In this document: in pieces, positions 6,845 to 13,846 of the stretch
How positions within the stretch are numbered: position 1 is the stretch's first letter
Layout of the letters: each line of letters starts with the position of its first letter
Origin: Polaromonas sp.
GTDB lineage: Bacteria; Pseudomonadota; Gammaproteobacteria; Burkholderiales; Burkholderiaceae_C
Reading direction: 5' to 3'
Assembly (NCBI GenBank): GCA_025362825.1
Contig: JANYFF010000091.1
Location: 1-15,841 of the forward strand
Length of the DNA stretch: 15,841 nt
Made by a program: the position numbers and the translations under genes
The notes under the pieces: generated by a model
Told to the model about the DNA's origin: nothing
The model's database searches: none
Seen by the model: the letters and a program-made list of their open reading frames with translations, nothing else

Positions 6845-9190
6845 TCAGGGGCCGTTCCGAACCAGTCCGCTGGCACTGCTTCTCTGGAAAGCCAGTGCAC
6901 CGGTAACGTTACCCAGTGCCGACGACTGGTTTGTGCTGTAGACCAGGCCTGCCCGTGCCGCCATGGTGCCGGTGAAGAACCCGTTTACAGATGTACCGGA
7001 GTTATTCGATAGGCCGATAAACGTGGCCGATCCAGGCGCAAAACTTGCTGACTGACTGATATTGACTGCGGTGGTTCCAAACTTGGTGGCGACCACGGCC
7101 TGCACGGAGCCGGCCGAAAAGTTTGCATCGAGGCTGGCACTCACCAGTTGGCCAGTTTGTGTCACACCACCCAATGTAGCTGTGGGGGCAGTCGAGCCAA
7201 CGAGGGCGTAGCTCGAGGTGCCGCTAATCGGCATTTGTAGATTAGGCGTCGGCCGACCGACCAGATAGTGCACGGAATCCAGTACGTTGGAAGAAGTCAC
7301 ATAGTTGTATGTATCCCGAGTTTCGCGGGTGGCGTGCACCCAGTTCCCCCAACCCAGGAAATCGGCGTCGCTGATATTCCCGAGTGCGGCAAAAGTGCCG
7401 GTTGCAGCTGTGGTGTTGACAATCGATGTGCTGCTTGGGAATGTGGTCGCTGCTGCAAAGGTCCCGCCACCAGCGGTAGTGTTTAGAGTGCTTGCGACGT
7501 ATGAACTCTGATTGTCATACACGCCCTGAAGCTTTTCGCCGGTAAAACTCGGCGTCAGCGTGCCGGATTTCCCGTAGCTTGCGCCATAACTGCCCAGCGT
7601 ACCACCACCGTCCATGAGAACAGCGACCATCCCGGTTTGCACGATGCTGCTTGGTGTCAGCGCTTTTGATGTGTTGACGAAGCTCGCAGCACCTCCGAAC
7701 ACGCCGGTGCTCTGGCCGTAGCCGCCATAGCTGATCAATGCAAATTGGGCGTTTGTGCCACCGAAACCACCCGCCACAGTGCCGAAGCCACACAGGCCGG
7801 AATCCACCGCACAACCGGAGCCCGATATGGCCAGCGTGCCTCTCAGGCCATTGCCGCTTCCAGCAATGCCGCCGCGCAGGTTGTAGGAAATATTGTTTGG
7901 CATACTGATGTCAAGCTTGACATCCGCGTAGCTGCCCGACTGACCGGCAAAATCCACATTGATCTTGCTGGTTGACAGCAAAGTGCCGGAGCCGCCAGAG
8001 GTGGCAAAAACCGGGGTGGCGTCTTTCAAGGCGTAAGTGGCGCGCTGACCACTCAGTGCGGTCAGCGCCGTGTCCGGGACCGGGACACCAGCTATGAATG
8101 CCGTGGTTCCCACGCTTGTCGTGTTTTGGCCTGTAACCCAGGATGCGCCTTCCAATGTGCCCAGTACCAGATAGTCGCCGTTTTGCAACGTGCCGCTGCT
8201 GGCGGTAATGGTGGCCTTGCCAACTTTTGTTCCCGTACCTACAGAGGCCGAGTCCGAGATATATTGCGTTGGTATCGTCGCGTCGGTTCCTTCGCCGACC
8301 AACAGAGCACCGTTGACGCTGCTGCGCTGGTCATAGCCTGTAGCGGTCAAACCAATGCTGGTCAGGGCCACGCCGCTAAGCAGCTTGGGTGTCACATTTA
8401 CCGGGGTCACTGGGGTCACTGGGATCACGGGAGTCACCGGGATCACGGGAGTCACCGGGGTCACGGGAGTGTCGGATTTTTTGACGTTGGTGGCAATGAT
8501 GACGGTGTCGAGGACTTTGTTCTTGCCCGAATCGTCAGACTGATTGCCCACAGTCACGGGATCCTGCTTGGTTTGCGGCGTCGGCACATCGGCACGCGTG
8601 TTGGTGCGCACGGGCAGAGTCTGGTTGCTGACCACTACCACCGATTCGCCGGCGGTCAGGCCGACACAGCCTGCGGCATTGCAAACCTCGATGGCATCGA
8701 GTTCAGTCGTGACGCCCAGCGTGCCGTCCGGGTTGTAGCCGACATTGAAACCGGAGCCGCGAATACCAATGGTGGCCGTCTGCGTTGTAACTTTGTAGTT
8801 TTCACGGTTGCGTTTGCCAATCAGCCCGGTGATGGCGCGCATGCTGCCGCGCAGCAGGTCAACCAGGAAGCGGTCTTCCTTGGGACTGGCCTGGTCTACA
8901 TAATTTGCAATCTTGAACTCGGTGTTTGGCTGTAGCGAAATCAGCCCGCCATCTGAAAACTTGACCTGTGCCCGCCCGTTCGGGCCGGTAACGATGGCCT
9001 GGCCACTTTCAATGTCCTTGCCCTTGACCAGTGTGTCGGTCTGGCCATCAGCGCGCCGGATATTTACTTCACCGACGGTAAACTGGGCGACACCGGCCGA
9101 CACTGCGGCCGTGGCTGACAGCGGATAAGCCGCAGCCAGCGCCATCAGTAAGACAGCATTTTGAAGCTGGAATTGAGGTTTCTGTTTCAT
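6845..9190 (-). CDS. Exported FecR-domain protein with TbpB-like C-terminal barrel, probable Slam/T11SS cargo
   Basis: A 781-residue exported protein. The start at 9190 is chosen because it directly precedes a classic Sec signal peptide (MKQK..., hydrophobic core, ATA-A cleavage near residue 29); an upstream ATG at 9337 gives an implausible leader. There is no lipobox. Residues about 55-150 form a FecR domain: SGQAIVTGPNGRAQVKFSDG (62-81), GLISLQPNTEFKI (82-94), TATIGIRGSGFNVGY (138-152). Cys170/Cys175, and a second Cys pair in the middle, could form disulfides. A Val-Thr-Pro/Val-Ile-Pro repeat (about 242-268) separates this from a long Gly/Ser/Thr/Asn-rich beta region. The last ~45 residues contain NGFFTGTMAARAGLVYS followed by NVTGALAFQR, matching the G-x-F-[FY]-G-x-x-A...G...G-A-F pattern of TbpB-type barrels that Slam recognises. 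No sigma factor or TonB receptor is adjacent, so a FecR iron-signalling role is unlikely. It lies 85 bp downstream of the Slam-like gene. Confidence 0.82.
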   Translation of the reverse strand: MKQKPQFQLQNAVLLMALAAAYPLSATAAVSAGVAQFTVGEVNIRRADGQTDTLVKGKDIESGQAIVTGPNGRAQVKFSDGGLISLQPNTEFKIANYVDQASPKEDRFLVDLLRGSMRAITGLIGKRNRENYKVTTQTATIGIRGSGFNVGYNPDGTLGVTTELDAIEVCNAAGCVGLTAGESVVVVSNQTLPVRTNTRADVPTPQTKQDPVTVGNQSDDSGKNKVLDTVIIATNVKKSDTPVTPVTPVIPVTPVIPVTPVTPVNVTPKLLSGVALTSIGLTATGYDQRSSVNGALLVGEGTDATIPTQYISDSASVGTGTKVGKATITASSGTLQNGDYLVLGTLEGASWVTGQNTTSVGTTAFIAGVPVPDTALTALSGQRATYALKDATPVFATSGGSGTLLSTSKINVDFAGQSGSYADVKLDISMPNNISYNLRGGIAGSGNGLRGTLAISGSGCAVDSGLCGFGTVAGGFGGTNAQFALISYGGYGQSTGVFGGAASFVNTSKALTPSSIVQTGMVAVLMDGGGTLGSYGASYGKSGTLTPSFTGEKLQGVYDNQSSYVASTLNTTAGGGTFAAATTFPSSTSIVNTTAATGTFAALGNISDADFLGWGNWVHATRETRDTYNYVTSSNVLDSVHYLVGRPTPNLQMPISGTSSYALVGSTAPTATLGGVTQTGQLVSASLDANFSAGSVQAVVATKFGTTAVNISQSASFAPGSATFIGLSNNSGTSVNGFFTGTMAARAGLVYSTNQSSALGNVTGALAFQRSSASGLVRNGP
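8402..8473. repeat. 9-nt tandem repeat encoding a Val-Thr-Pro hinge
   Basis: About eight imperfect 9-nt units of the form GGG(G/A)TCAC(T/C/G) run in tandem. An 18-nt unit (GGGATCACGGGAGTCACC) occurs twice in a row. Read on the minus strand they encode alternating Val-Thr-Pro and Val-Ile-Pro triplets, a stiff extended linker between the FecR domain and the C-terminal region. Unit length is a multiple of three, so copy-number change by slippage would keep the frame. Confidence 0.85.
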
Positions 9191-9247
9191 GGTGCTGCCT
9201 TGTGAAAAGGAATCTTGAGCATCTTGGGTTGTTGCAAGTTTGGAGAG

Positions 9248-9274
9248 GTACGGCGGTGACCTCAAGCACCGTAC
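9248..9274 (-). other. Intercistronic hairpin between the Slam-like and FecR genes
   Basis: Inverted arms GTACGG (9248-9253) and CCGTAC (9269-9274) flank 15 nt, with an alternative inner pairing CGGTG/CACCG. The element begins directly after the stop codon of the Slam-like gene. There is no following T-run, so it is more likely an mRNA stability or attenuation element than a full terminator. Function is unproven. Confidence 0.35.
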
Positions 9275-9275
9275 G

Positions 9276-10604
9276 TCAGAAATCCCGGCGAACGGTGACA
9301 GACAGCACGTTTTTGCTGAAATCCGAAATAGCGACATTTGATTTGACCGAGGTCAGTGACAACTGCGGGGTCACACGCCAGAACTTGGCGGGAACCCAGT
9401 TCATGCCCAGGTTCAGGTTGACCTGCCGGTCATGCCTGTTCATGAGGAAAAGTGGGTCGGGGCCGCCATATTGGCGGTTTTCAAGCGCCACGCTGCCGAA
9501 AACCGCGAGTTCTTCACGCAGTGATTTTTGCGCGCCCACACGCAGGCCCACCAGCTTGTGGCCGAACTGTGGAAACGCGCTGGAGATTTCTTTTTCGCGC
9601 CCGAAATAGCCGCCCGCGAACACCAGCAAGCCATCGCGGAATGCATAGGCGTACGAGGTACCGAGGACGGAGCGGTTCGCATCGCGGATTGACTGGCCTG
9701 GATAGCTCAGTTTTCCCCATTGCAGGTAGGTACTCCATTGCTGGAAACCGTCAGGACGGAAGGTCCATTCGCCGACCAGGCCTTGCTGGTCGCGTATGCG
9801 CGAGCCGTTGACAGAGTAGGTGCCAACCTGGGCGACGCCCGAAAACTCGTGCTTTTCGTAACGGTAGCTGGCGCCGCCGTTCACATCCAGCTGACCGGTA
9901 TTGAAATTGCCGTTGGTGCCGTTGTACCGCTGGTTGCCAGAAAAATTGCCGATCAGCGACCAGCGCGGGTCAACGACGTATCGGCCGGATAGACCGCCGC
10001 CCACAGCCAGATAGTCATCACGAATTTTGACGCCGGCCGGCGTCAGTGTGAAGATTGCGCCGCCGAAGGCTGGCACGGCGATGTTCGCATTGGACGGCCC
10101 GCTATTGATATTGGTGTCCATGCCAAAACTGGCTTCGAGGTAAGGCCTGACGGAAGAGCGTGCGGCTTCTTCGGTGCGGTCAATGGCCTGCAGGAACTGG
10201 TCAATCGTGTCTGCGGCGCCCTGGGGAATGTTTTCACGTTTCGCCTCCAGCAGAACCCTGCGCGAGGCGCGGGTATCACCTACGGAGAACAGCGCACGTC
10301 CGAGTTCGGCGCGGGCACGCGAGTTTTCAGGTTGAACGGCAAGCACGCGTTCCAACGCAAACACAGCCCGCGTGAACTGTCCGGTTTCATTGGCGGCAAT
10401 ACCCAGGACCGTGTCAAAGTCGGGGTCACCGGCGCGCGGTGTTTCCAGAGGAGCCAGCAGGTCAAACGCCTGCTGGGCCTGGCCGGCCGCCAGCAGTGAC
10501 CTTGCGTTGACGACGAGGGCATCAACCTCTGCGTGGGCTTGGCTGGCCAACACGCTGGCAAGAACAAAACTCCCTGCCAATAAAGCGTTTTTAGGAAACA
10601 TCAT
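9276..10604 (-). CDS. Slam/DUF560-like outer-membrane protein: N-terminal TPR, C-terminal beta-barrel
   Basis: A 442-residue exported protein. The start at ATG 10604 (or the adjacent ATG 10601) follows GGAGA and directly precedes a Sec signal peptide ending SQAHA-E at residue 25. Residues about 30-145 are TPR-like helices, with LLAAGQAQQAFDLLAPLE (37-54) and AVFALERVLAVQPENSRARAELGRALF (about 80-106). From about 153 (RPYLEASFGMDTNINSG) to the end, alternating amphipathic strands rich in Tyr, Gly and Trp form a predicted barrel that finishes in a terminal Phe, the usual outer-membrane sorting signal. TPR plus a C-terminal barrel of about 290 residues is the layout of Slam proteins, which translocate cargo carrying TbpB-type barrels across the outer membrane (type XI secretion). 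The next gene downstream encodes a candidate cargo. A generic outer-membrane TPR porin is the alternative reading. A promoter candidate lies at 10649-10676. Confidence 0.8.
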   Translation of the reverse strand: MMFPKNALLAGSFVLASVLASQAHAEVDALVVNARSLLAAGQAQQAFDLLAPLETPRAGDPDFDTVLGIAANETGQFTRAVFALERVLAVQPENSRARAELGRALFSVGDTRASRRVLLEAKRENIPQGAADTIDQFLQAIDRTEEAARSSVRPYLEASFGMDTNINSGPSNANIAVPAFGGAIFTLTPAGVKIRDDYLAVGGGLSGRYVVDPRWSLIGNFSGNQRYNGTNGNFNTGQLDVNGGASYRYEKHEFSGVAQVGTYSVNGSRIRDQQGLVGEWTFRPDGFQQWSTYLQWGKLSYPGQSIRDANRSVLGTSYAYAFRDGLLVFAGGYFGREKEISSAFPQFGHKLVGLRVGAQKSLREELAVFGSVALENRQYGGPDPLFLMNRHDRQVNLNLGMNWVPAKFWRVTPQLSLTSVKSNVAISDFSKNVLSVTVRRDF

Positions 10605-10648
10605 AATTTTTCTATCTCCCACGGGTAACAACACGTAAATCAACAAGT

Positions 10649-10676
10649 TTTATATCACGACGAGCATGGTTTGAAC
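10649..10676 (-). promoter_or_regulatory. Candidate promoter for the Slam-like/FecR operon
   Basis: On the minus strand a GTTCAA box (-35, 10676-10671) and a TATAAA box (-10, 10654-10649) are separated by 16 bp, about 45 bp before the start codon. The -10 is good and the -35 is poor. Confidence 0.35.
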
Positions 10677-10708
10677 ACTCTGTTACCTTGTGTACCCCCT
10701 CAAACAGG

Positions 10709-10803
10709 GTATCGCAACAACAGCTTTTTCGCTCCCGCCGATCCGGCGCCGGGAAAACTGCACTGTTGACCGACCAAGGGTATGTCCGGGTTTGTTGCGA
10801 TAC
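10709..10803. repeat. 12-bp inverted repeat with arms 71 bp apart in a divergent promoter region
   Basis: GTATCGCAACAA (10709-10720) and its exact complement TTGTTGCGATAC (10792-10803) bracket a 71-bp spacer that holds a 10-bp palindrome, CCGGCGCCGG (10743-10752). The right arm contains the apparent -35 box of the regulator promoter. Two copies of one operator in opposite orientation is the simplest reading. The 10,647-10,851 region holds no gene that I can support. Confidence 0.6.
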
Positions 10804-10820
10804 AGTGGCCGCTCTAATAT
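10792..10820 (+). promoter_or_regulatory. Candidate sigma-70 promoter of the ArsR-family regulator
   Basis: TTGTTG (10792-10797) and TAATAT (10815-10820) are separated by exactly 17 bp. Initiation would fall near 10827, leaving a leader of about 25 nt before ATG 10852. The -35 lies within the right arm of the 12-bp inverted repeat, so a protein bound there should block transcription. Confidence 0.5.
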
Positions 10821-10840
10821 CAGTGTTTACTTATATTGCT

Positions 10841-10852
10841 TAAAAGCTTTTA
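10841..10852. promoter_or_regulatory. 12-bp palindrome at the regulator start codon
   Basis: TAAAAGCTTTTA is a perfect palindrome ending on the A of the start codon ATG 10852, in the place where a Shine-Dalgarno sequence would be expected. It could be an autoregulatory operator, but a chance AT-rich palindrome is possible. Confidence 0.35.
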
Positions 10853-11232
10853 TGGACCAAATGATGCAAACAACCGGCGCTGTCGAGCAATCGCGAGTCT
10901 TTGAGCTCGCTGCGGAGCTGTTTGCCGTGCTTGCCACACCGATGCGCCTTCGGGTACTGAGCGCCCTGTGCGAGCGTGAAAAATCGGTCAATGAGTTGTT
11001 GCTGGAAATCAACACCACGCAGCCCAACCTGTCGCAGCACCTGGCCGTGCTGTACCGGACCGGGGTGCTGGCTAAACGCAAGGAAGGCACGCAGGTGATT
11101 TACCGCGTGCAAAGTGAAAAGGCGGTGGCGCTTTGTCGCAGTGTCTGTACTCAGATTGCCATTGAGCTGGATGAGCCTGAAGCCGTGCCCGTCGGGCAAA
11201 GCCTCGCGCCCCGCACAACCGTTGAAGCCTGA
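10852..11232 (+). CDS. ArsR-family winged-helix regulator heading the sox cluster
   Basis: A 126-residue ArsR/SmtB-type repressor. The HTH is clear: SVNELLLEINTTQPNLSQHLAVLYRTGVLAKRKEGTQ (45-81 overall), with recognition helix TQPNLSQHLAVL and a wing ending in VIYRV. The arsenic/metal signature ELCVCD is absent. Cys40 sits just before the HTH, and Cys95 and Cys99 lie in the last helix, an arrangement recalling the two reactive cysteines of the persulfide sensors SqrR/BigR, although the spacing is shorter (55 or 59 residues against about 66). It ends 32 bp before soxC on the same strand and is probably cotranscribed with it, so it is a likely thiosulfate- or sulfide-responsive repressor of sox. 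ATG 10852 has no ribosome-binding site; ATG 10861 or 10864 are alternatives. A GTG at 10690 would add 54 residues unlike the family. Confidence 0.85.
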   Translation: MDQMMQTTGAVEQSRVFELAAELFAVLATPMRLRVLSALCEREKSVNELLLEINTTQPNLSQHLAVLYRTGVLAKRKEGTQVIYRVQSEKAVALCRSVCTQIAIELDEPEAVPVGQSLAPRTTVEA

Positions 11233-11264
11233 GCGGTATTTTCAGTTGATCCATTGAGACCACC

Positions 11265-12596
11265 ATGCTCAACCGTTTTATCCAGCGCGCGCCCGAAAAC
11301 TTCCTGACTGCGCAGCAGATGCGCGACGTCATGGCCGGCCGGAGGGGGTTTCTGGCCAGCGCTTTGGTGGCGGCGTCCAGCCTCGCCGCAGCGGCGCGCG
11401 TACAGGCGCAGGCCGTGGACGGCGACCCCAACATCCTTGAGTTGCCGGCACACAGCAAGGGACTGGGCCAGCCCGTGGCAGCCAGGCCTTACGGGCTGCC
11501 CAGTGAGTGGGAAAAAAACCTCCAGCGCCGTGAGAGCCCGGGCCTCACCCGCATAGGCGGCGCCAGCGTCAGTTTTTGCCCGCTGCAAGGTCTGTTCGGC
11601 ATCATCACGCCCAGCGGACTGCACTTTGAGCGACACCACCAGGGCTGGTGGGATATCGACCCGGCTAAGCACCGGCTGATGGTCAATGGCACTGATGACG
11701 CCATGCTCAAGCGGCCTATGGTCTTCAACATGGACGAGCTGATGCGGCTGCCGAATGTCAGCCGCATGCATTTCATCGAATGCGGCGCCAACACCGGCAT
11801 GGAATGGGGCAACACCGCTGTGCCCACCGTGCAGTACACGCACGGCATGTTGAGCTGCAGCGAGTTCACCGGCGTGCCGCTTCGCACATTGCTTGAACTC
11901 TGCGGCGCTGATCTGAAACGCGGCAAGTTCATCCTGGCAGAAGGCGCCGATGGCTCTGGCATGACGCGGACCATTTCGATGAGCCTGGTCATGAGCGGCG
12001 AGGTGATGGTGGCCTATGGGCAAAACGGCGAAATGTTACGGCCCGAAAACGGTTATCCGCTGCGCTTGATCGTACCGGGCGTGCAAGGCGTCAGCTGGGT
12101 CAAATACCTGCGCCGCATCGAGCTGGGAGACATGCCTTACGCTGCCAAGGACGAGACTATCCATTACGTTGACCTGCAGCCCAGCGGGCTGCATCGCCAG
12201 TACACCAGCATCCAGGAGGTCAAAAGCGTCATCACCTCGCCCAGCGGCGGCCAGGTCTTGCTTGACAAGGGCTTTCACACCCTCACCGGGCTGGCCTGGA
12301 GCGGGCGCGGCAAGATCCGGCGGGTCGATGTATCCAGCGACGGCGGGCGCAACTGGCGGCCGGCGCGGCTTGAAGGCCCGGTGCTCAGCAAGTGCCTGAC
12401 CCGCTTCAATGCGGATTTTGTCTGGGACGGTAAAACGGCCATTTTTCAGAGCCGGGCTGTTGACGACACCGGCCAGATACAGCCGACGTACCACGAGCTG
12501 CGCCAGGTGCGGGCATCACGCAGCATTTATCACAACAACGCCATCCAGTCGTGGTCGCTGGAAGAAAGCGGCGAGATCAAAAATGTACAGACCTGA
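11265..12596 (+). CDS. soxC: SoxC, molybdenum subunit of sulfane dehydrogenase SoxCD
   Basis: A 443-residue sulfite oxidase-family protein, the usual SoxC length. It has a twin-arginine signal (GRRGFLASAL, Arg26-Arg27) ending near residue 49, after an N-terminal PENFLTAQQ segment common in SoxC. MHFIECGANTGMEWGN (168-183) includes Cys173, the expected thiolate ligand to Mo. The C-terminal half is the dimerisation domain of sulfite oxidases (GLAWSGRGKIRRVDVSSDGG). With cytochrome SoxD it removes six electrons from the sulfane sulfur bound to SoxY in the periplasm, so thiosulfate can be fully oxidised without sulfur globules. It lies 32 bp after the regulator, and its 3' end overlaps soxD by 14 nt. 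No strong ribosome-binding site precedes ATG 11265; ATG 11319 would still keep the Tat motif. Confidence 0.96.
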   Translation: MLNRFIQRAPENFLTAQQMRDVMAGRRGFLASALVAASSLAAAARVQAQAVDGDPNILELPAHSKGLGQPVAARPYGLPSEWEKNLQRRESPGLTRIGGASVSFCPLQGLFGIITPSGLHFERHHQGWWDIDPAKHRLMVNGTDDAMLKRPMVFNMDELMRLPNVSRMHFIECGANTGMEWGNTAVPTVQYTHGMLSCSEFTGVPLRTLLELCGADLKRGKFILAEGADGSGMTRTISMSLVMSGEVMVAYGQNGEMLRPENGYPLRLIVPGVQGVSWVKYLRRIELGDMPYAAKDETIHYVDLQPSGLHRQYTSIQEVKSVITSPSGGQVLLDKGFHTLTGLAWSGRGKIRRVDVSSDGGRNWRPARLEGPVLSKCLTRFNADFVWDGKTAIFQSRAVDDTGQIQPTYHELRQVRASRSIYHNNAIQSWSLEESGEIKNVQT

Positions 12597-13746
12597 AGGC
12601 TTGAAAGGCTGGCTGAACACCGCATGGCTGATGGCGCTGGCGGTTGTGGCGATGACCGCGCACGCACAGGCTCCGCGTGACCTGCAGGCCAAATCAGCGC
12701 TGGCCGCGATCGGCCGCACCGCCACGCCGGCAGAAGTCAAGGCCTGGGATATTGACGTACGGCCAGACTTCGCGGGCCTGCCCAAAGGGCAGGGCTCGGT
12801 TCGGCAGGGGGAGGTGATCTGGGAGGCTCGATGCGCTTCGTGTCACGGCAGCTTTGGTGAGTCGTCGGAGTTTTTTACGCCGATTGCCGGTGGCGTGTCA
12901 CCCGAAGACCTCAAGACCGGCCGAGTGGACGGGCTGATGCCAGGCGCCAACCAGCCGCAACGCACGACTTTGATGAAGCTGTCAACGCTGTCCACCCTGT
13001 GGGATTACATCAACCGCGCCATGCCCTGGAACGCCCCCAAAACGCTGACGACCAACGAGGTTTATGCCGTCACGGCCTACATCCTCAACCTGGGCAACAT
13101 CCTGCCGGCAGACTTCACGCTGTCTGACGCCAACGTCAGGGACGTCCAGGCGCGACTGCCAAATCGCAACGGCATGACCACGGCGCATGCCATGTGGCCC
13201 GGCAACGAACTAGGGGGTACCGCCAAACCCGACGTTCAGGGCTCGGCCTGCATGAAAAACTGCCTTTCCGAAGTAGTGATCAGGAGTTTTCTGCCCAACT
13301 ATGCACGCAATGCCCATGGCAATCTGGCTGAGCAGTCGCGCAGGCTGGGTCCCAGCCGCGGCGCCGACACCTCGCGACCGTCGCTGGTCGCTGGTGTGGA
13401 ACTAAATGCAACCCCAGCCCCCGTATTAATTGGGCAGGAAGCTCCTGAAAACATAGCAAATCCGGTTTTACGTGACGATGCAGCCATCATGGCCTTGCTG
13501 CAAAAAAACGCCTGCATGGCCTGCCACGGCATGACGACCAAGCTTGTCGGGCCCTCGTTTGAGGCCGTCTCTGCCAAATATAAGGACCGGGCCGACGCGG
13601 TAAATGTCCTCTCGGGCAAAATCAGGTCTGGCGGTCAGGGCGTATGGGGTTCCATCCCCATGCCACCGCAGACCTTGAGCGCGGCTGATGCAGACCGGGT
13701 AGCCGCATGGCTGCTATCGGACGGCCGTGGAGGCCCAGGCAAATGA
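12583..13746 (+). CDS. soxD: SoxD, dihaem cytochrome c subunit of sulfane dehydrogenase
   Basis: A 387-residue dihaem cytochrome c. The start at 12583 overlaps soxC by 14 nt in another frame, suggesting translational coupling, and opens a Sec signal peptide (MYRPEGLKGWLNTAW... AHAQA, cleavage near 29). Haem 1 is CASCH (84-88), with Met147 in RAMPWNAP as candidate sixth ligand. Haem 2 is CMACH (311-315), with Met360 in SIPMPPQ as candidate ligand. A conserved CMKNC pair (223-227) lies between them. This two-domain layout is that of Paracoccus-type SoxD, which takes electrons from SoxC and passes them to small cytochromes. The linker around 270-297 is encoded by a noticeably AT-richer stretch (13401-13470) unlike the flanking coding DNA. 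Confidence 0.95.
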   Translation: MYRPEGLKGWLNTAWLMALAVVAMTAHAQAPRDLQAKSALAAIGRTATPAEVKAWDIDVRPDFAGLPKGQGSVRQGEVIWEARCASCHGSFGESSEFFTPIAGGVSPEDLKTGRVDGLMPGANQPQRTTLMKLSTLSTLWDYINRAMPWNAPKTLTTNEVYAVTAYILNLGNILPADFTLSDANVRDVQARLPNRNGMTTAHAMWPGNELGGTAKPDVQGSACMKNCLSEVVIRSFLPNYARNAHGNLAEQSRRLGPSRGADTSRPSLVAGVELNATPAPVLIGQEAPENIANPVLRDDAAIMALLQKNACMACHGMTTKLVGPSFEAVSAKYKDRADAVNVLSGKIRSGGQGVWGSIPMPPQTLSAADADRVAAWLLSDGRGGPGK

Positions 13747-13846
13747 TGCCGTCCCAGGCAGGCTCTGGCAACTGCAAAGCAGGTAGAAATCCTCTCCCTA
13801 GTGCCCCATTTTTTTGTGTCCAATGATGCACCAGCATCGATCTTTT

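Noticed and set aside
8402..8473. Short regular repeats considered as a CRISPR array
   Set aside because: Units are contiguous with no spacers and translate in frame to a Val-Thr-Pro hinge.
8126..8935. A 269-codon open frame on the plus strand opposite the FecR-domain gene
   Set aside because: It lies wholly antisense to a gene with a signal peptide and recognisable domains; its product is a His/Gly-rich shadow of the repeat with no family motifs.
6845..9190. FecR-domain protein as an anti-sigma regulator of iron uptake
   Set aside because: It has a cleavable signal peptide and no inner-membrane anchor or cytoplasmic anti-sigma segment, and no sigma factor or TonB-dependent receptor is nearby.
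3495..10604. Genomic island bounded by mobile elements
   Set aside because: No transposase, integrase, tRNA or flanking direct repeat was found at either boundary, so there is no sequence evidence for recent mobility.
11151..12023. A 290-codon minus-strand open frame across soxC
   Set aside because: It is entirely antisense to the confidently identified soxC and has the Ala/His/Arg-rich composition of a high-GC shadow frame.
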